A stretch of DNA of 64,000 nucleotides from Kuschelorhynchus macadamiae. Its lineage: Eukaryota > Arthropoda > Insecta > Coleoptera > Curculionidae. The number at the start of each line of letters is the position of its first letter. Positions within the stretch are counted from its first letter, which is position 1. The notes beneath the pieces were generated by a model. That model was not told where the DNA came from, ran no database searches, and saw nothing but the letters and a program-made list of their open reading frames with translations. The position numbers were made by a program, and so were the translations under genes. The stretch covers positions 329,001 to 393,000 of the forward strand of contig JAUTXW010001314.1 in the NCBI GenBank assembly GCA_030620095.1. Reading direction: 5' to 3'. Shown here one piece after another: positions 24,137 through 35,673 of this stretch.

Positions 24137-24754
24137 CATTCATCTCGTGACATTTGAAAGATAAACCCTTATCTCCAGGTAGCAGTAGGTATTTAAATAG
24201 GTAAGCAATTATATCCGAAAAATCATAGTAATTCGAAAACTCCATATTTTGAAAACTGTTAATTTTTGATACATGGTATATTATACAAAAAATATGCAGA
24301 ATTTAATATAAAATTCAAAAACATTAAAATTGTGATACATTATATTTATAAAAACAAAGTTAGTACTTGCCTTGCATTTTTGAGACGCTCTGTATATACG
24401 ATATATTATGTATATATTAAAATATAATTATACAAGGAAGATATCGATAAATACTTTATTCAAAAATAAAACTTATTTCCAAATATTTATTTTTTTTACG
24501 AAAACCTTTATTAAATCTCGATTTTTCACCTTAATATGTTAATACATATCAAAATATATGGCTACAATAGATTTTTTATGTTTATTTATTACAAGTGACT
24601 TCATTGCAATTAAATTATACATCTAATTAATATAATTAAACTACACCGATTACTAAGGGAAAGTTTAGGATACTACTTAAGTCTACATCTACATATAAGA
24701 AAATAGTGATACGTTCAATTTAAAATTAATTTGATATTATAGTAAACTTAAGTA

Positions 24755-24948
24755 CTAACTATTGCTTAAGATACACACGTCATTATCTTTACAATAACCT
24801 GGCTCGCAATAGCAGCCAATTAGTAGGTACTTAGGACAAATAGTAGAATTACATGCATCAAGACAAGGATTACTTCCTCTGCATATTTCGTTATCTTCTG
24901 TACATGTTAGGTTCGCACAAGTTACAAATTCTTGGCCGGTAACTAAAC
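24755..24948 (-). CDS. TIL-like ten-cysteine secreted peptide, gene 2, exon 2
   Basis: 194 nt after the acceptor TTGTATTTTTAG. It codes 63 residues and TAG, with all ten cysteines at the same positions as in gene 1 (10, 15, 22, 28, 32, 37, 45, 47, 52 and 58). By eye, 11 residues differ from gene 1 while only three codons differ silently. No cysteine, splice site or stop is affected. It joins exon 1 at 29314..29269 in the same phase. An AATAAA lies at 24586..24581. As in gene 1, function is inferred from the cysteine pattern and the signal peptide only. The LTR retrotransposon inserted about 600 bp downstream of this exon. Confidence 0.75.
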
Positions 24949-25435
24949 CTAAAAATACAAATTATTTAAAAATTATATAATTAAAATCTTTTAAGTACAA
25001 AAAACTAGACTTTTTAGTCATAGGTACATACATCACCTTACTTATACATGAAAGTTGATATATACTTAAATAAATCTTAATGTAAATATACATTCAAAAA
25101 TGTTTTACATTATTAAACTTCATATCCAATTTACACTAGTCGAGTCGACTAAAAAGCAAACTTTGTTAAGTAGATCTAGAACTACAATATATCTTTCATG
25201 TCAAAGTTCTTTACGTATTATACATTATGGGGATCAGGATCGCTAGATATGGGAAATCGTTCTATTATTTCGAAAATACTTTCACGCGCGATCGCTACTA
25301 CGTGTCTAATAAGTAATAAATCCATTTTAACACAACATATTATTTACCATCCAAAATTGAGTATTGGTAAAAGAGAGGCTAGATAACGGTATATGGAAAC
25401 ATTTTATAAGGAAAAAATGTTTGAAATTCAATTTT

Positions 25436-25556
25436 ACAACAATTAGCAAACTAGTGTTGTTTTTATTGTGATTAAAATATTAAAAAAATAAAAACAACCG
25501 AACATCGCGTTTCTGTTAAATTTAAAAAACAGCATTTTTTTTAATGTAACACCCTG
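25436..25556 (-). mobile_element. Partial inverted copy of the small mariner-like MITE
   Basis: It matches the first part of the element at 6041-6229 and 26104-26288 in inverted orientation (shared stretch CGAACATCGCGTTTCTG). It ends with ACACCCTG at 25556. Confidence 0.6.
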
Positions 25557-25680
25557 TATATTAAAGTTAAAGATAACTTAGTTATTCATATATTTCACTT
25601 TTATATAAAGAAGGCTATGTATATTTTATTTTACGTTTTATATCACAATATTGCTTGACAGACTTTTTCAAAATAGATGT

Positions 25681-25920
25681 ATAATAACAAATCGCCCGAT
25701 TCGTTGTCCACTAAGATTTCCTGACATATCTCCATTGGACTTTTACTTTTGGTGTTATGTCAAAGAAGAAGTACATAAAAGAGATATTTGACATTAGACG
25801 AACCTCAACTTAATATTAGGTACATTGTAACATCTATCGATGGCAGAAAACTTTTGAAGGCAACAAAAGCTGTGTTAAAAAATGCTGAAAATATATTGAA
25901 GAAAATGGAGATATATTTAC
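25681..25920 (+). pseudogene. Mariner-type transposase, C-terminal fragment
   Basis: Sister of 5613-5841: phrases related to SPDxxPLDFYFW and TLDEPQLNIRYIV are readable, with a frame break near 25780. It lies within the intron of TIL-like gene 2. Confidence 0.7.
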
Positions 25921-26103
25921 CCACTTTCAATAAATTAAAATTGTTCTTATTTCTAAAAATAAAATTTTCTTTTAAAAATACATAGCCTGCTTTATCTACA
26001 AGCGAAATATAAGAATGACTAGGTTATCTTTAACTTGAGGCTAGTAATGCATATATACTCTTTGTTCAGCAAAAGATTTGCAATCAAAACAGCATAAAAT
26101 ATA

Positions 26104-26288
26104 CAGGGTATCTCATTTACAAAAATACAATTTTTTAAATTGATTCAGAAACGCAATCTTCGACTGTTTTTCTTATTCTACTATTTTAATCACAATAAAA
26201 AATACTGCTAGTTTGCTAATTTAACCGACTTTGTAGATCCCGTAATAAACCAGTTAGCAATAGTGCGCACTTAATTTGATACACCCTG
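26104..26288 (+). mobile_element. Small mariner-like MITE
   Basis: Starts TACAGGGTATC and ends GATACACCCTGTA, about 185 bp, TA on both sides. Same element as 6041-6229. Confidence 0.65.
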
Positions 26289-26815
26289 TATATATAATTT
26301 GTTTTTAATATTTACAAATATCTTTCTAGAAATAGGTTTATCAAAGCGCAAGTTTATATTCTTGGTTAGGGTAGGTTGGGTTAGGTTATTTATAAAACTT
26401 TTATTTCCTATTAATGTTAGAGAAATAAAATCGATTGATTAGTTTACGTGAGACATCACGTATCTACACTGGTCGCTTTTAAAAGGCACTGTGTGAGGTA
26501 TATGAAAATATTTTTATTGCACCTGGTTCTAGTCAAAGTATGATTACGTCGATTTTTTAAAAGTTTTATTTGGCAGCCCTTTTGTAACGCCATGATAATT
26601 ACATTTTTACTAATATTTTTTTAACATTTCACCATTTTGTTTTGCCATATTGGATTTTTACTAAAATCTTACCAAATCATTCCCAATTACCCTTAATTTA
26701 TGTCCAAAATTTTACTTCTTCCCTTTTACGAGGGAAGTAAGAATAAAATCAACACAAAACACCTACTCCGCTGGCTAATACCACGACCGGCATTGGATCA
26801 CACTTTTGACTCCCT

Positions 26816-27289
26816 ATTTTCGTTGGAAAAAAAAGAATGTGGAAATGCCTTTATTTCACATTTCACCAATTTCAACTTCTCTGGAACATATCCTGCAATA
26901 GCGGCAGGCAGGCGCTAATGGCAAAAACAAAGAAAGTGTTAAGAAAAACCGTTCCAACCAGACCTAAAGTTCCAAGAAGCACTCTTAGGTATCTGGTGTC
27001 CGGCCAGTTGGAAAGGTCGGTCTAAATTGTGTTTAGGGAGATGATATTGAAAATTTTCGTTGGAAAGAAAAGAATGTGGAAATGCCTTTATTTCACATTT
27101 CACCAATTTCAACTTCTCTGGAACATATCCTGCAATAGCGGCAGGCAGGCGCTAATGGCAAAAACAAAGAAAGTGTTAAGAAAAACCGTTCCAACCAGAC
27201 CTAAAGTTCCAAGAAGCACTCTTAGGTATCTGGTGTCCGGCCAGTTGGAAAGGTCGGTCTAAATTGTGTTTAGGGAGATGATATTGAAA
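26816..27289 (+). repeat. Near-identical 237-bp tandem duplication
   Basis: Units 26816-27052 and 27053-27289 differ only at a few bases in the A-run after CGTTGGAAA. Each carries the pogo start segment beginning ATGGCAAAAACAAAGAAAG and the phrase VPRSTLRYLVSGQ. Copy A has no such duplication. Confidence 0.9.
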
Positions 27290-28075
27290 AGTTGTTGTGT
27301 GATTGGATCAAAGCATCTAATGCAAAAGGTTTTCCGGTAACCAAAGATGGTCTTTGTTCCTCGATACAAAAGATCGCCAATGAAACCAAACAAAAGACCC
27401 GTTTTACCAACAATCGTCCTGGGCGGAAATGGTTCGAATCGTTTATGAATCGTCATCCAGACCTGTCGCTTAAGAAATCGGAATGTATTCCGAAATGCAG
27501 AAAAAAATAGAAATTCCAAAATACCTTGGATGATCTGGGGAACCACGCAACAGTGCTTGAGAATCCAAGATGTTTATGGAATATGGATGAAACAGCTTTC
27601 TACCTTAACCCAAGTGGAGGCAGTGTTATGGCTGATAAGTGCAAACACATGTATGCTGCGTCTCTGAAGACAGACAAAGAAAATGTCACTACTTTGATTG
27701 CTGTTAATGCAGTAGGCGATTATGTTCCCCTTCGTTAACTATATATAAACTATATATTAACTACATATAAATTTGAAAGAATTCCAGCAGCATACTTCAA
27801 GTCGGTAGCACTTCATTGGGGAATTGGTAAATCTAAGAATAGGTGGATGACTCCAGAGACATTTTACGATTACATGGTTAACGTTTTTCACCCGTTTTTA
27901 ATTGAACAAAAGTACGCTCTGCTAGTAATAGTGTCTTTGGATGGACATTCGTCACATTTAAGTCTCCAATTAAGTAAATTTCACAGAGAACGGCATAATT
28001 GTAGTGTGTTTATATCCTAATACCATCCATATTTTACAGCCACTAGATGTAGCCGTCTTTTTGTGAATTTAAAGC
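27155..28075 (+). pseudogene. Pogo/Tigger-type transposase relic (copy B)
   Basis: The blocks in order are MAKTKKVLRKT...VPRSTLRYLVSGQ (N-terminal helix-turn-helix), GFPVTKDG...FTNNRPGRKWFESF (CENP-B-like DNA-binding region), CLWNMDETAFYLNPSGG (first catalytic aspartate), SLDGHSSHLSL (second) and a readable ILQPLDVAV (third). A stop follows the start segment near 27024 and 27261, and further frame changes occur at about 27510 and 27740. It is less decayed than copy A. It has no enzymatic future as it stands. It lies in the intron of TIL-like gene 2. Confidence 0.85.
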
Positions 28076-29268
28076 ACAGAAAATTAATATTTAAAGCAAT
28101 ATCCTTGTAATAACTGAACTAAAAATTAAATTAAACCAATTAAAACCAAAAGAGCGACCCACTCGTCAGGTGTTTTAACTTGAGCCAGTTGGATTGAAAT
28201 AGGAGAAAAAAAAGAGCTTTTTAAACTTGATACACTTAAGAACAAGGAAAAAAAGAAAAAGAAGAGCTGAAAATAAGCAAAAACGGATAGAATAACGACA
28301 GAATAAAAAGAAAAACACCTTACATAATCCAAAGAAATAAAACAGAACGAGGAACAACACAAACCATAGCTCATCATCGCCAGTTATACTCAATATTCAA
28401 GAAAAGCCAATTAACGAAAAACCAGAGAAACAAGAAAAAGATATAGTTCAATCGACGTTTGAGGATCAAATATTTTATAAGTACAATGACACAAACACTG
28501 AACCGTGGGAAATGGCCAGATAAAATAGATGAAATATGTTAAAAATATTAGTGCTCAGAATTGTAGGGGTGTATTTTCAGTTCTTGAAATGCTCGGGTTT
28601 ATTGAATAATAACGTTTTTATTTATGCTTGAAAGTTTTATACGTACCTACCTGTACTGTTTCAGTTTATTCTTGTTCTAAATAACATATATTAATTTGTC
28701 ATAATAGATTTTTTGATATTTTTGGGTAAACTTATTCTTTTCTGCCTTAAAACTACTTCTGACTTCAACTGGTACAAGTAATGGCCCCTACTAGTACCTC
28801 TGCGGCCGGAAGTGGCAAAAATTGATTGTTTAAAGTTGATTTAAGTATTGTTTTTTATAATTGTTTGGGTAACAATATTCTAAATTACATTTGGCACAAA
28901 TGAAACAAAATTCATTAACAATATAAACCTTAATAATTTTAAGAATTAATAAAAATCCTTAATGTGGCCGAAACCCGTGCTCTTGCCCCATTAAACTGTT
29001 GAAATTAATGGTAATTATTATTTTTAGACGTGCCGAAACTTTTTGTCAAGAAAAGTGAAAATCAATTTATTTTAAGTTACAATTTAAAAAAAAATGAAAA
29101 CTTAAAAAATATATATACATGTACACTATGTTCATCTTGATAAAATAATTTATGATCTCTCTTTAAAAAAATACTATGAATAGGTAATAGGATTTTGACT
29201 TAGAATTTTTTTATTTAGATATACTTTGGCTATGAATAATAAACGAAATAAATTAAAACACACTTCAC
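28076..29268. other. Pogo 3' debris and intron, no gene
   Basis: The purine-rich stretch at 28100-28340 would code a basic C-terminal tail of the transposase but has stops. The rest is AT-rich and matches copy A around 9170-10360. Confidence 0.4.
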
Positions 29269-29314
29269 CTGCAATCTCCAACAGAAGAACAATAGTAATA
29301 AATGTGTACCTCAT
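29269..29314 (-). CDS. TIL-like peptide gene 2, exon 1 (signal peptide)
   Basis: ATG at 29314, then the same fifteen residues as gene 1 (MRYTFITIVLLLEIA) with one silent change, the split base G and donor GTGAAG. It joins exon 2 at 24948..24755 across an intron of about 4.3 kb. Confidence 0.72.
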
Positions 29315-29352
29315 TTCGAATTCAAAGGTTAGAGTTGGGCTTAAAAATATAC

Positions 29353-29386
29353 TGATTATCTTAATAAATATACACAAGTTTTTATA
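29353..29386 (-). promoter_or_regulatory. Core promoter of TIL-like gene 2
   Basis: TATAAAA at 29386..29380 and TCAGT with its A at 29353, 33 nt apart as in gene 1. TCAGT is the standard arthropod initiator. Confidence 0.6.
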
Positions 29387-29783
29387 ACCAGTATTGTGTT
29401 TACTTGCTCATTTTGTATTGTTTTATTTTGATAGCATTTCTGACAATCAGAATGCAGATCTTTTGTGGTGCAATTATAATATTTAACTTAATTGTTTTAA
29501 TGTCTATTTATAAAAACAAAATCTTGGGGGTCACGGTAAATATTTGATTTATAAAGTCCTGTTTTTAAATGACTATACAAATTGTTTTTAGGCTAATAAA
29601 CATTGAAGGGATTACAATTAGATGCAAATTTCATTTCCTTTTTATTTGCAGTATTATTCTTGCATTGCTGATTTATTTCTATGTATTTTTTTTATAGTGA
29701 TGTCCTGAGTGCTGAAGTCCTTGAATACTTAATAATAATAGTAATAATAATAACAAGTGGTTTTTTAAACTACAAAAGAAATA

Positions 29784-30178
<395 letters not shown>

Positions 30179-30512
30179 CTTTGTAGTAATTTCCTATGTA
30201 AAGTAATTATATAATTACTACTGCCAAGCAACTACTTACGAAATTGCCTTCAAGGTCGTCATTTTTTTTCAGTGACATAATAGTAATTTTTCAAAGTTAC
30301 TGCTTCTAATCTGTTTACTAAATCAAAACTTTCCTGAACCTTGAAGCGACTACTTCATTACGTCCAAATGTACTCCTATAAGGTATTACCAAAGTTTACT
30401 GAATACATATTTTTATTCAGTGAACTTTGGTATTACTATAAAGTAAAACGAGTCGTTGTAGAGTAGAAAAATGTATCGTCTAATGTCACTTTAAATATAT
30501 ATATTACAGTAG

Positions 30513-30513
<1 letters not shown>

Positions 30514-30570
<57 letters not shown>

Positions 30571-30585
30571 TTAAGATGTTTTCGG

Positions 30586-30662
<77 letters not shown>

Positions 30663-30679
30663 GTATACAGCCATTAAAT

Positions 30680-30713
<34 letters not shown>
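30514..30713. repeat. Three (TA)n tracts separated by short unique anchors
   Basis: Tracts at 30514-30569, 30587-30659 and 30683-30713. The anchors CTTAAGATGTTTTCGGTCAT and TTTGGTATACAGCCATTAAA are collinear with copy A at 12084 and 12410. In copy A the anchors are separated by hundreds of bases of ordinary sequence. Confidence 0.95.
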
Positions 30714-30715
<2 letters not shown>

Positions 30716-31757
30716 ATAAGAAAAAAGTAGCTTTCGTCATTCATCCACATTTTATAGAAAATTAAAAATATCATAACTTGCTTATGTCATACCTGAACAA
30801 AACAACATAAAGTGGTATTGTAAAGAAACAGAAAATAAAACACAACAAATTGTTATGGTAGGTAACTTTATTCGTACTACATTAGTGTTCAAGATTTCAA
30901 AGTAATTGGGTATAAGTGACAGATGCGTATTTAAAGAATCCAAAACTATACAAGCGAATGGGGACAATCGTAGACACTCGATGTTAAGTAATTTTCTCAG
31001 TAAAGAAATGTAGCTAAGTTCAAAGTAAAAGTCCAATAGAACGCCATTATTTATTTTCATCTCCCGATAAATATTTAGCTGTGATGTTAATTTTTGTGAG
31101 TATAAAGATTAAAAATGCATACAAATTAAAAAAAAATCACTCTTTATAACAAGATATTTAATGACAATTACTATTTAAACCAAATTCTAAAATTAAATTT
31201 TTTAGATTTAAATTGGCCGATATATTTGACCAAAATGTATTGAAAATTAATCACCATATTCACCAAAGAAATTGCCTGCGTTTTAATTTTAGATCCTTAG
31301 CATAGCTAGAAAACTAAGTGAAACGGATGTATCCTACCTTAACAACTTATAACGTATCCTATCCACGCTCAACACCATTTTCCGAATTTGAGTGTTTATA
31401 GTCGCCGTAACTATTTTGTTTGTATTAAAAAGAACCACACATATTTTTAAAAAGGATTAAATAAAGACAGAAATAAGGAAGTAACAAATAGGGTGAATTA
31501 TTACTATTCGGCTACTTAAATGGAACCACACAATTCTATACTATCTACGTAATAGCCACAGTCACAGTTATATATTATTCACTTCAACAGTAACCCTAAA
31601 ATTGTTCGCCATTTTGGTAATGACTACGTAGTCTCAGCTTAAACAGAACTTGGCGACACCAAGTCCCGGTTACTTCATCGAAAATACTTGTGGTAACAAT
31701 GGCGTATTCATGACTAAAAGTGCTATTTGGGATATATATAAAAAATAATTGTTTTAA
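30714..31757. other. No gene seen
   Basis: Matches copy A around 12526-13345, with a local extra stretch at about 31450-31640 absent from copy A. The 92-codon minus-strand frame at 30782-31060 shows no recognisable motif. Confidence 0.4.
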
Positions 31758-31860
31758 ATTGTAGTAAATCATCCATTATTCACAAAGAGACCTGTTTCTA
31801 AATTAAACAGTAAAGAGACGCTAAGTCTCGGTCTCAGTCAAAGTTTATATTAAAATAAAA

Positions 31861-31898
31861 CTGGTTACACGTGTTTCGCCCGGTCGAGCATCATCAGT
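31861..31898 (-). ncRNA. Hammerhead-like RNA motif (left arm)
   Basis: Minus strand: CTGATGA, U, stem GCTC/GGGC with loop GACC, then GAAA, a self-pairing CACGTG, and ACCAG. It matches the hammerhead order except for an extra U before stem II. Confidence 0.35.
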
Positions 31899-32479
31899 CC
31901 TATCAGAAAAAATGTATCCTAATTACTAACTAAAAGCCTTTAAATTAAATAAATAAATAGTGCCTTTAAAATTAGCAACATGTCACACATACAACGTTAA
32001 AACAGTAAACAAATAATCACATTATATTATACATACACATTATACATACAAATGTATGTATAAAAACTCCTTATGCTTAAATTATAAATAAATAAGGTAG
32101 TAATACAATAATGAAAAATTAAAAAAAGGGGTATACCAGTGGTGAGATTTGAACCCGTATCTTCTAGGTGAGATTATTTTTGCCTCTCACCTAGAAGATA
32201 TGGGTTCAAATCTCACCACTGGTATACCTCTTTTTTTAATATTTCATTATTGTATTACTACCTTATTTATTTATAATTTAAGCATAAGGAGTTTTTATAC
32301 ATATATTTGACCACATTTCGTTTCAACCTCTTTCAGTATCCGTCGAACTATGTAATGTGATTGTTTGTTTACTGTTTTAACGTTGTATGTGTGACGTGTT
32401 GTTTAATTTTAAAGGTAGTATTTATTTATTTAATTTAAAGGCTTTTAGTTAGTAATAAGGATATATTTTTTCTGATAGA

Positions 32480-32517
32480 TCTGATGATGCCTGACCGGGC
32501 GAAACACGTGTAACCAG
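32480..32517 (+). ncRNA. Hammerhead-like RNA motif (right arm)
   Basis: CTGATGA, U, stem GCC/GGC, GAAA, CACGTG. It is the inverted partner of the motif at 31861-31898 with a few changes. Confidence 0.35.
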
Positions 32518-33182
32518 TTTTATTTTATTATAAACTTTGACTGAGACCGAGACTTAGCGTCTGTTTACTGTTTAATTGTTTTAAGTTTAAAAACGCTTTT
32601 TCGTAAACTTTAAAATAAATAAATAAATATATAAGTAAAATATTTTTAAAAACGCCATTTTAAAAGCTTAAAATGTATGTGAAATGAAATGAAAGTCGGG
32701 ATTCTTAGAGAAATAACGTACTAATAAAAAATAAAAGGGACACACTATTGGATTTTGTTTTAAATGATAGCTTTTGAACAAAATTAATTTTTGCAGTTCC
32801 GCCTGCATGAGGCAATACAGTTATCCAGCGGCTTCTCAGAAAATTTTCGATTTATTAAAGTCCCATTGCCAGGAGCCGAAAAATCGAGATTCTTAGTGAG
32901 ATAACGCAGTGTAAAAACGCGCGACAAAGTTGCCCTCGCTATTTCGCCATTTTTAAGATTTATTCCAATATGTTTGCTATGGGACCACTCCGGTACTAAA
33001 CATAATTCCTGTGAGACTACAGTTTAGCCCCAACTCGGCATTTAATTTTAAATTTATATTTTTGTTTGTTTCTTAAATCTCTAAAAAGAAGTTTACTATA
33101 AACCTAAATCGCTTTTGCTTGCGCGGCAAAGTTGTTTGACTTTGAACGTTTATAAATATTTATAAACAACAGCAAAAGTTAT

Positions 33183-33246
33183 GGTACGAGCGGGGATCGA
33201 ACCCGCACCTCAGGATCACTAGTCCATCGCTCTAACCAATTGTACC
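33183..33246 (-). tRNA. Truncated tRNA-like sequence
   Basis: Same family as 14062-14136. The T-arm and anticodon arm are kept (anticodon stem better than copy A), but about 9 nt of the D-arm are lost, so it cannot be a normal tRNA gene. Confidence 0.5.
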
Positions 33247-33307
33247 ACTGATAAGCAATTTGTTGAGCGATGTTACTTCAAAGTCAGATTGACAAGTCAG
33301 TGACAAA

Positions 33308-34495
33308 ATGAGTAATAGAAAACAATTTTCGGGTTTTTTGCATCCACAAGCTAAAAAAATGGTATTAAATCTAATAAAATATTACGAAAATGAAAATTCA
33401 CTGGCCAATATCCAGGAGACAGTAGCAAAAGCTTTGGGAAACGGTATAAGGACTGTGCAGAAAATTGTGCATGAAAAAAAGTATAATTTACTACCGAAGA
33501 AGGTTAAGAAATGTACACGAAAAAAGCCAAAGACAGAAGACTTAAGTGACAATATAAAAATGGATGTTCGTAATGCCATTTACGATTTATGCACATCAAA
33601 AACTAATATAACCCTTCAAGTTTTAAAAGAAGCTTTAAAAAATTAAAAAATCTTTGTCAAAATTAATAAAAATGTTGGGTTTTCGATATAAAAAGGACTG
33701 TAATCAAAGAGTTTTATGCGAGTTGCCACATATAGCAAGTCAGCGTATCCAGTTTTTAAAGAAATACAGGGAAAATGTTAATTCAAAATTTAGAACGGGA
33801 CGGGAAAACGGTTCATCATTTTGCATGCAGGTTCTTCAACAGGATTTCTCTAAGGTGCAAGTTTACTGTTTTCTTCAACATCCAGAAGTATGGACTACCA
33901 TGATAATATGTGAACTGTTTGAAAAGTGGTTAAAAGAACAACTGATTCCAAATTTAGATGCTCAATCTTTAACCATTTTGGACAATGCATCTTATCATTC
34001 AAGAATCTTAAATAAACAACCTACTTCATCCTGGAAGAAAAGTGATATTTATGACTGGCTAATAAAACAAAAACAAAATCCTTTACCCACTATGCTGAAA
34101 CTAGAACTTTTTTTAATGGCAAAATCTATTAAAAAACCAACAATATATGCCGTAGATGAAATATTACGGAAAAATGGACATGAGATTTTACGACTGCCGT
34201 CATACCATTGCCAGTTTAAGGCAATAGAATTAATATGGGCTGGGGCAAAATCATATTACGAAACACACGTGAATGATATTCTTCAGCAGATGAAGTGTAA
34301 ATTGTTTGCCAAGATTCATTAGATTATATTACGCCGGAGTACTGGAAGAAATCTGTGGAACATACGGAGAAATTAATATGGGATTGGTGGAATCGAGAAC
34401 GAATTCTAGATGTCGAAATAGCACCAATGATCATTGCGCAATTTGAGGACGACTCAGAAGATCAGGACTTTTTAAGTGATGATGATATTTTTTAG
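33308..34495 (+). pseudogene. Tc1/IS630-like (DDE_3) transposase relic
   Basis: The N-terminal DNA-binding region (MSNRKQFSGF...) ends at 33646. A second frame from 33654 includes KWLKEQLIPNL, the second catalytic aspartate in TILDNASYHS, TMLKLELF, YAVDEILRKNGHEILRLPSYHC and the last acidic residue in AIELIWAGAKS. A third frame codes the acidic tail to a stop at 34495. The segment that should carry the first catalytic aspartate is missing between about 33770 and 33850. This insect transposase family is usually about 350 residues in one frame. Confidence 0.8.
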
Positions 34496-34511
34496 TCTCT
34501 AACATTAAAAA

Positions 34512-34592
34512 GTTTCTGAGGATTACATTAGTCTTTGACGTGTATAAATCATAAATTGCATTATGAATATCCATTTTTGCATTGTAACTTAA

Positions 34593-34600
<8 letters not shown>
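34512..34600 (-). pseudogene. Inverted fragment of the same DDE_3 transposase
   Basis: Minus strand codes DLSYNAKMDIHNAIYDLYTS, a diverged copy of DLSDNIKMDVRNAIYDLCTS at 33541-33600, lying tail-to-tail with the main relic. Confidence 0.7.

Positions 34601-34633
<33 letters not shown>
34597..34633. repeat. (TA)n tract
   Basis: About 37 bp of TA dinucleotides. Confidence 0.9.
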
Positions 34634-34639
<6 letters not shown>

Positions 34640-35489
34640 TATTCATAGCCTGTATTTTTTCGCATGCACAGCCCTTAATTTTAGTCTGAAATTTGAAGAA
34701 ATCGGATAAGTAGTTTTTTAGCTATATCGCGAACAGGCAAACTGACGGACAGACATACCTACAGACAGACGGAATTGAGAAAACATGTTTTACGGTATCT
34801 AGGGACCCTTAAACGTAAAGATCTGAAAAAATCTTAATAGGGAAGTAATAACTAATTATCTTGTGTTTTTAACAAAAGTGTATAATACTTTTGCAAAATA
34901 AAATTTTTTTGTTATCACAATACAAAAAAAAATAAGTTTTCTTTGCACAGGGGCGGCCCGCATTTAAATAAATGACACTGTATAAATGGTTAAATGTTTA
35001 GGTCAAGCGGGGCTCATAATTTTTGGTGATTGATAAAATATCTCACTTTCATTAAGTGGCTGTATAAACAGAACGTATCCTGATTCTTCCACTGATTCGA
35101 ACCGCCTTCCGACTTTATGAAGGCGCTTGCAATTTGTGTATTTTTGTTTTTGCCAACCAAAGAGTTTTAACCAAATACATATTTAGCGAATTTTCTTATT
35201 TAGTCCCTCGGCATTTAATATATAAAATAATATTAAGTGGCTATCTTAATAATATTGCGTAATATAATAAAAAAACTATGTTCTTTCTCCCTGTATATTT
35301 GTAAATAGTCCATCGAGATTTAATAGCTCGATAAAAGAATCACACAACATTTTGGTATTCACTGTGTTTTCTGATTTGATTCATATGTTGGTGACCTTTG
35401 GACCCGCACGATAAGACCGCATTCGACTATACGAGCTTCTATTCAAAATTTGGTTTATACGGGCATAACGTAAAAATTATAAGATTTGA
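34634..35489. other. No gene seen
   Basis: Contains an insect-transposon phrase GACAGACGGAATTGAGAAAAC (near 34764), found also in variant form near 36980, 38120 and 63975. No assignable frame. Confidence 0.4.
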
Positions 35490-35600
35490 CGTCCAGTCAG
35501 GAACGCCGCTCCATAAGGTTAGAATATTAGGCAGGATCAACAATGGTTATGATACTGGGGGGTTTGAATATGTACAAGTTCTAACAAATTGCTTATCAGT
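35490..35600 (+). repeat. Conserved tRNA-flanking block
   Basis: Matches 14150-14262 in inverted orientation (for example ACGTCCAGTCAGGAACGCCG) and is directly followed by the tRNA-like sequence, as there. The 70-codon frame across it (35398-35610) is not recognised. Confidence 0.6.
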
Positions 35601-35673
35601 GGTACGATAGTGCAATTGGTTAGAGCGATGGACTAGTGATCCAGAGGTGCGGGTTCGATCCCCGCTCGTAATA
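35601..35673 (+). tRNA. tRNA-like sequence
   Basis: The best of the three copies in the anticodon and T arms (GCGGG/CCCGC around TTCGATC; anticodon loop CTAGTGA, reading AGT). However, its acceptor 3' strand ends TCGTAAT, so pairing with GGTACGA is incomplete. Box-A- and box-B-like stretches are present. More likely the head of a tRNA-derived repeat than a working gene. Confidence 0.45.

Larger units (their letters stand above)
31758..32573. mobile_element. Inverted-repeat insertion with hammerhead-like motifs, probably Penelope-like
   Basis: An 816-bp insertion absent from copy A, flanked by an 11-bp direct repeat AATTGTTTTAA (31747-31757 and 32574-32584). The inside is a near-palindrome with arms from 31801 to about 32173 and from about 32184 to 32577. 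Each arm carries a hammerhead-like motif, and the centre carries a tRNA B-box-like GGTTCAAATC in both directions. The size, variable-length target duplication and head-to-head arrangement recall Penelope-like retroelement ends. No coding sequence remains. Confidence 0.55.

Noticed and set aside
35398..35610. 70-codon frame before the tRNA-like sequence as a gene
   Set aside because: It covers a non-coding block repeated in inverted orientation at 14150-14262, where the frame is not kept.
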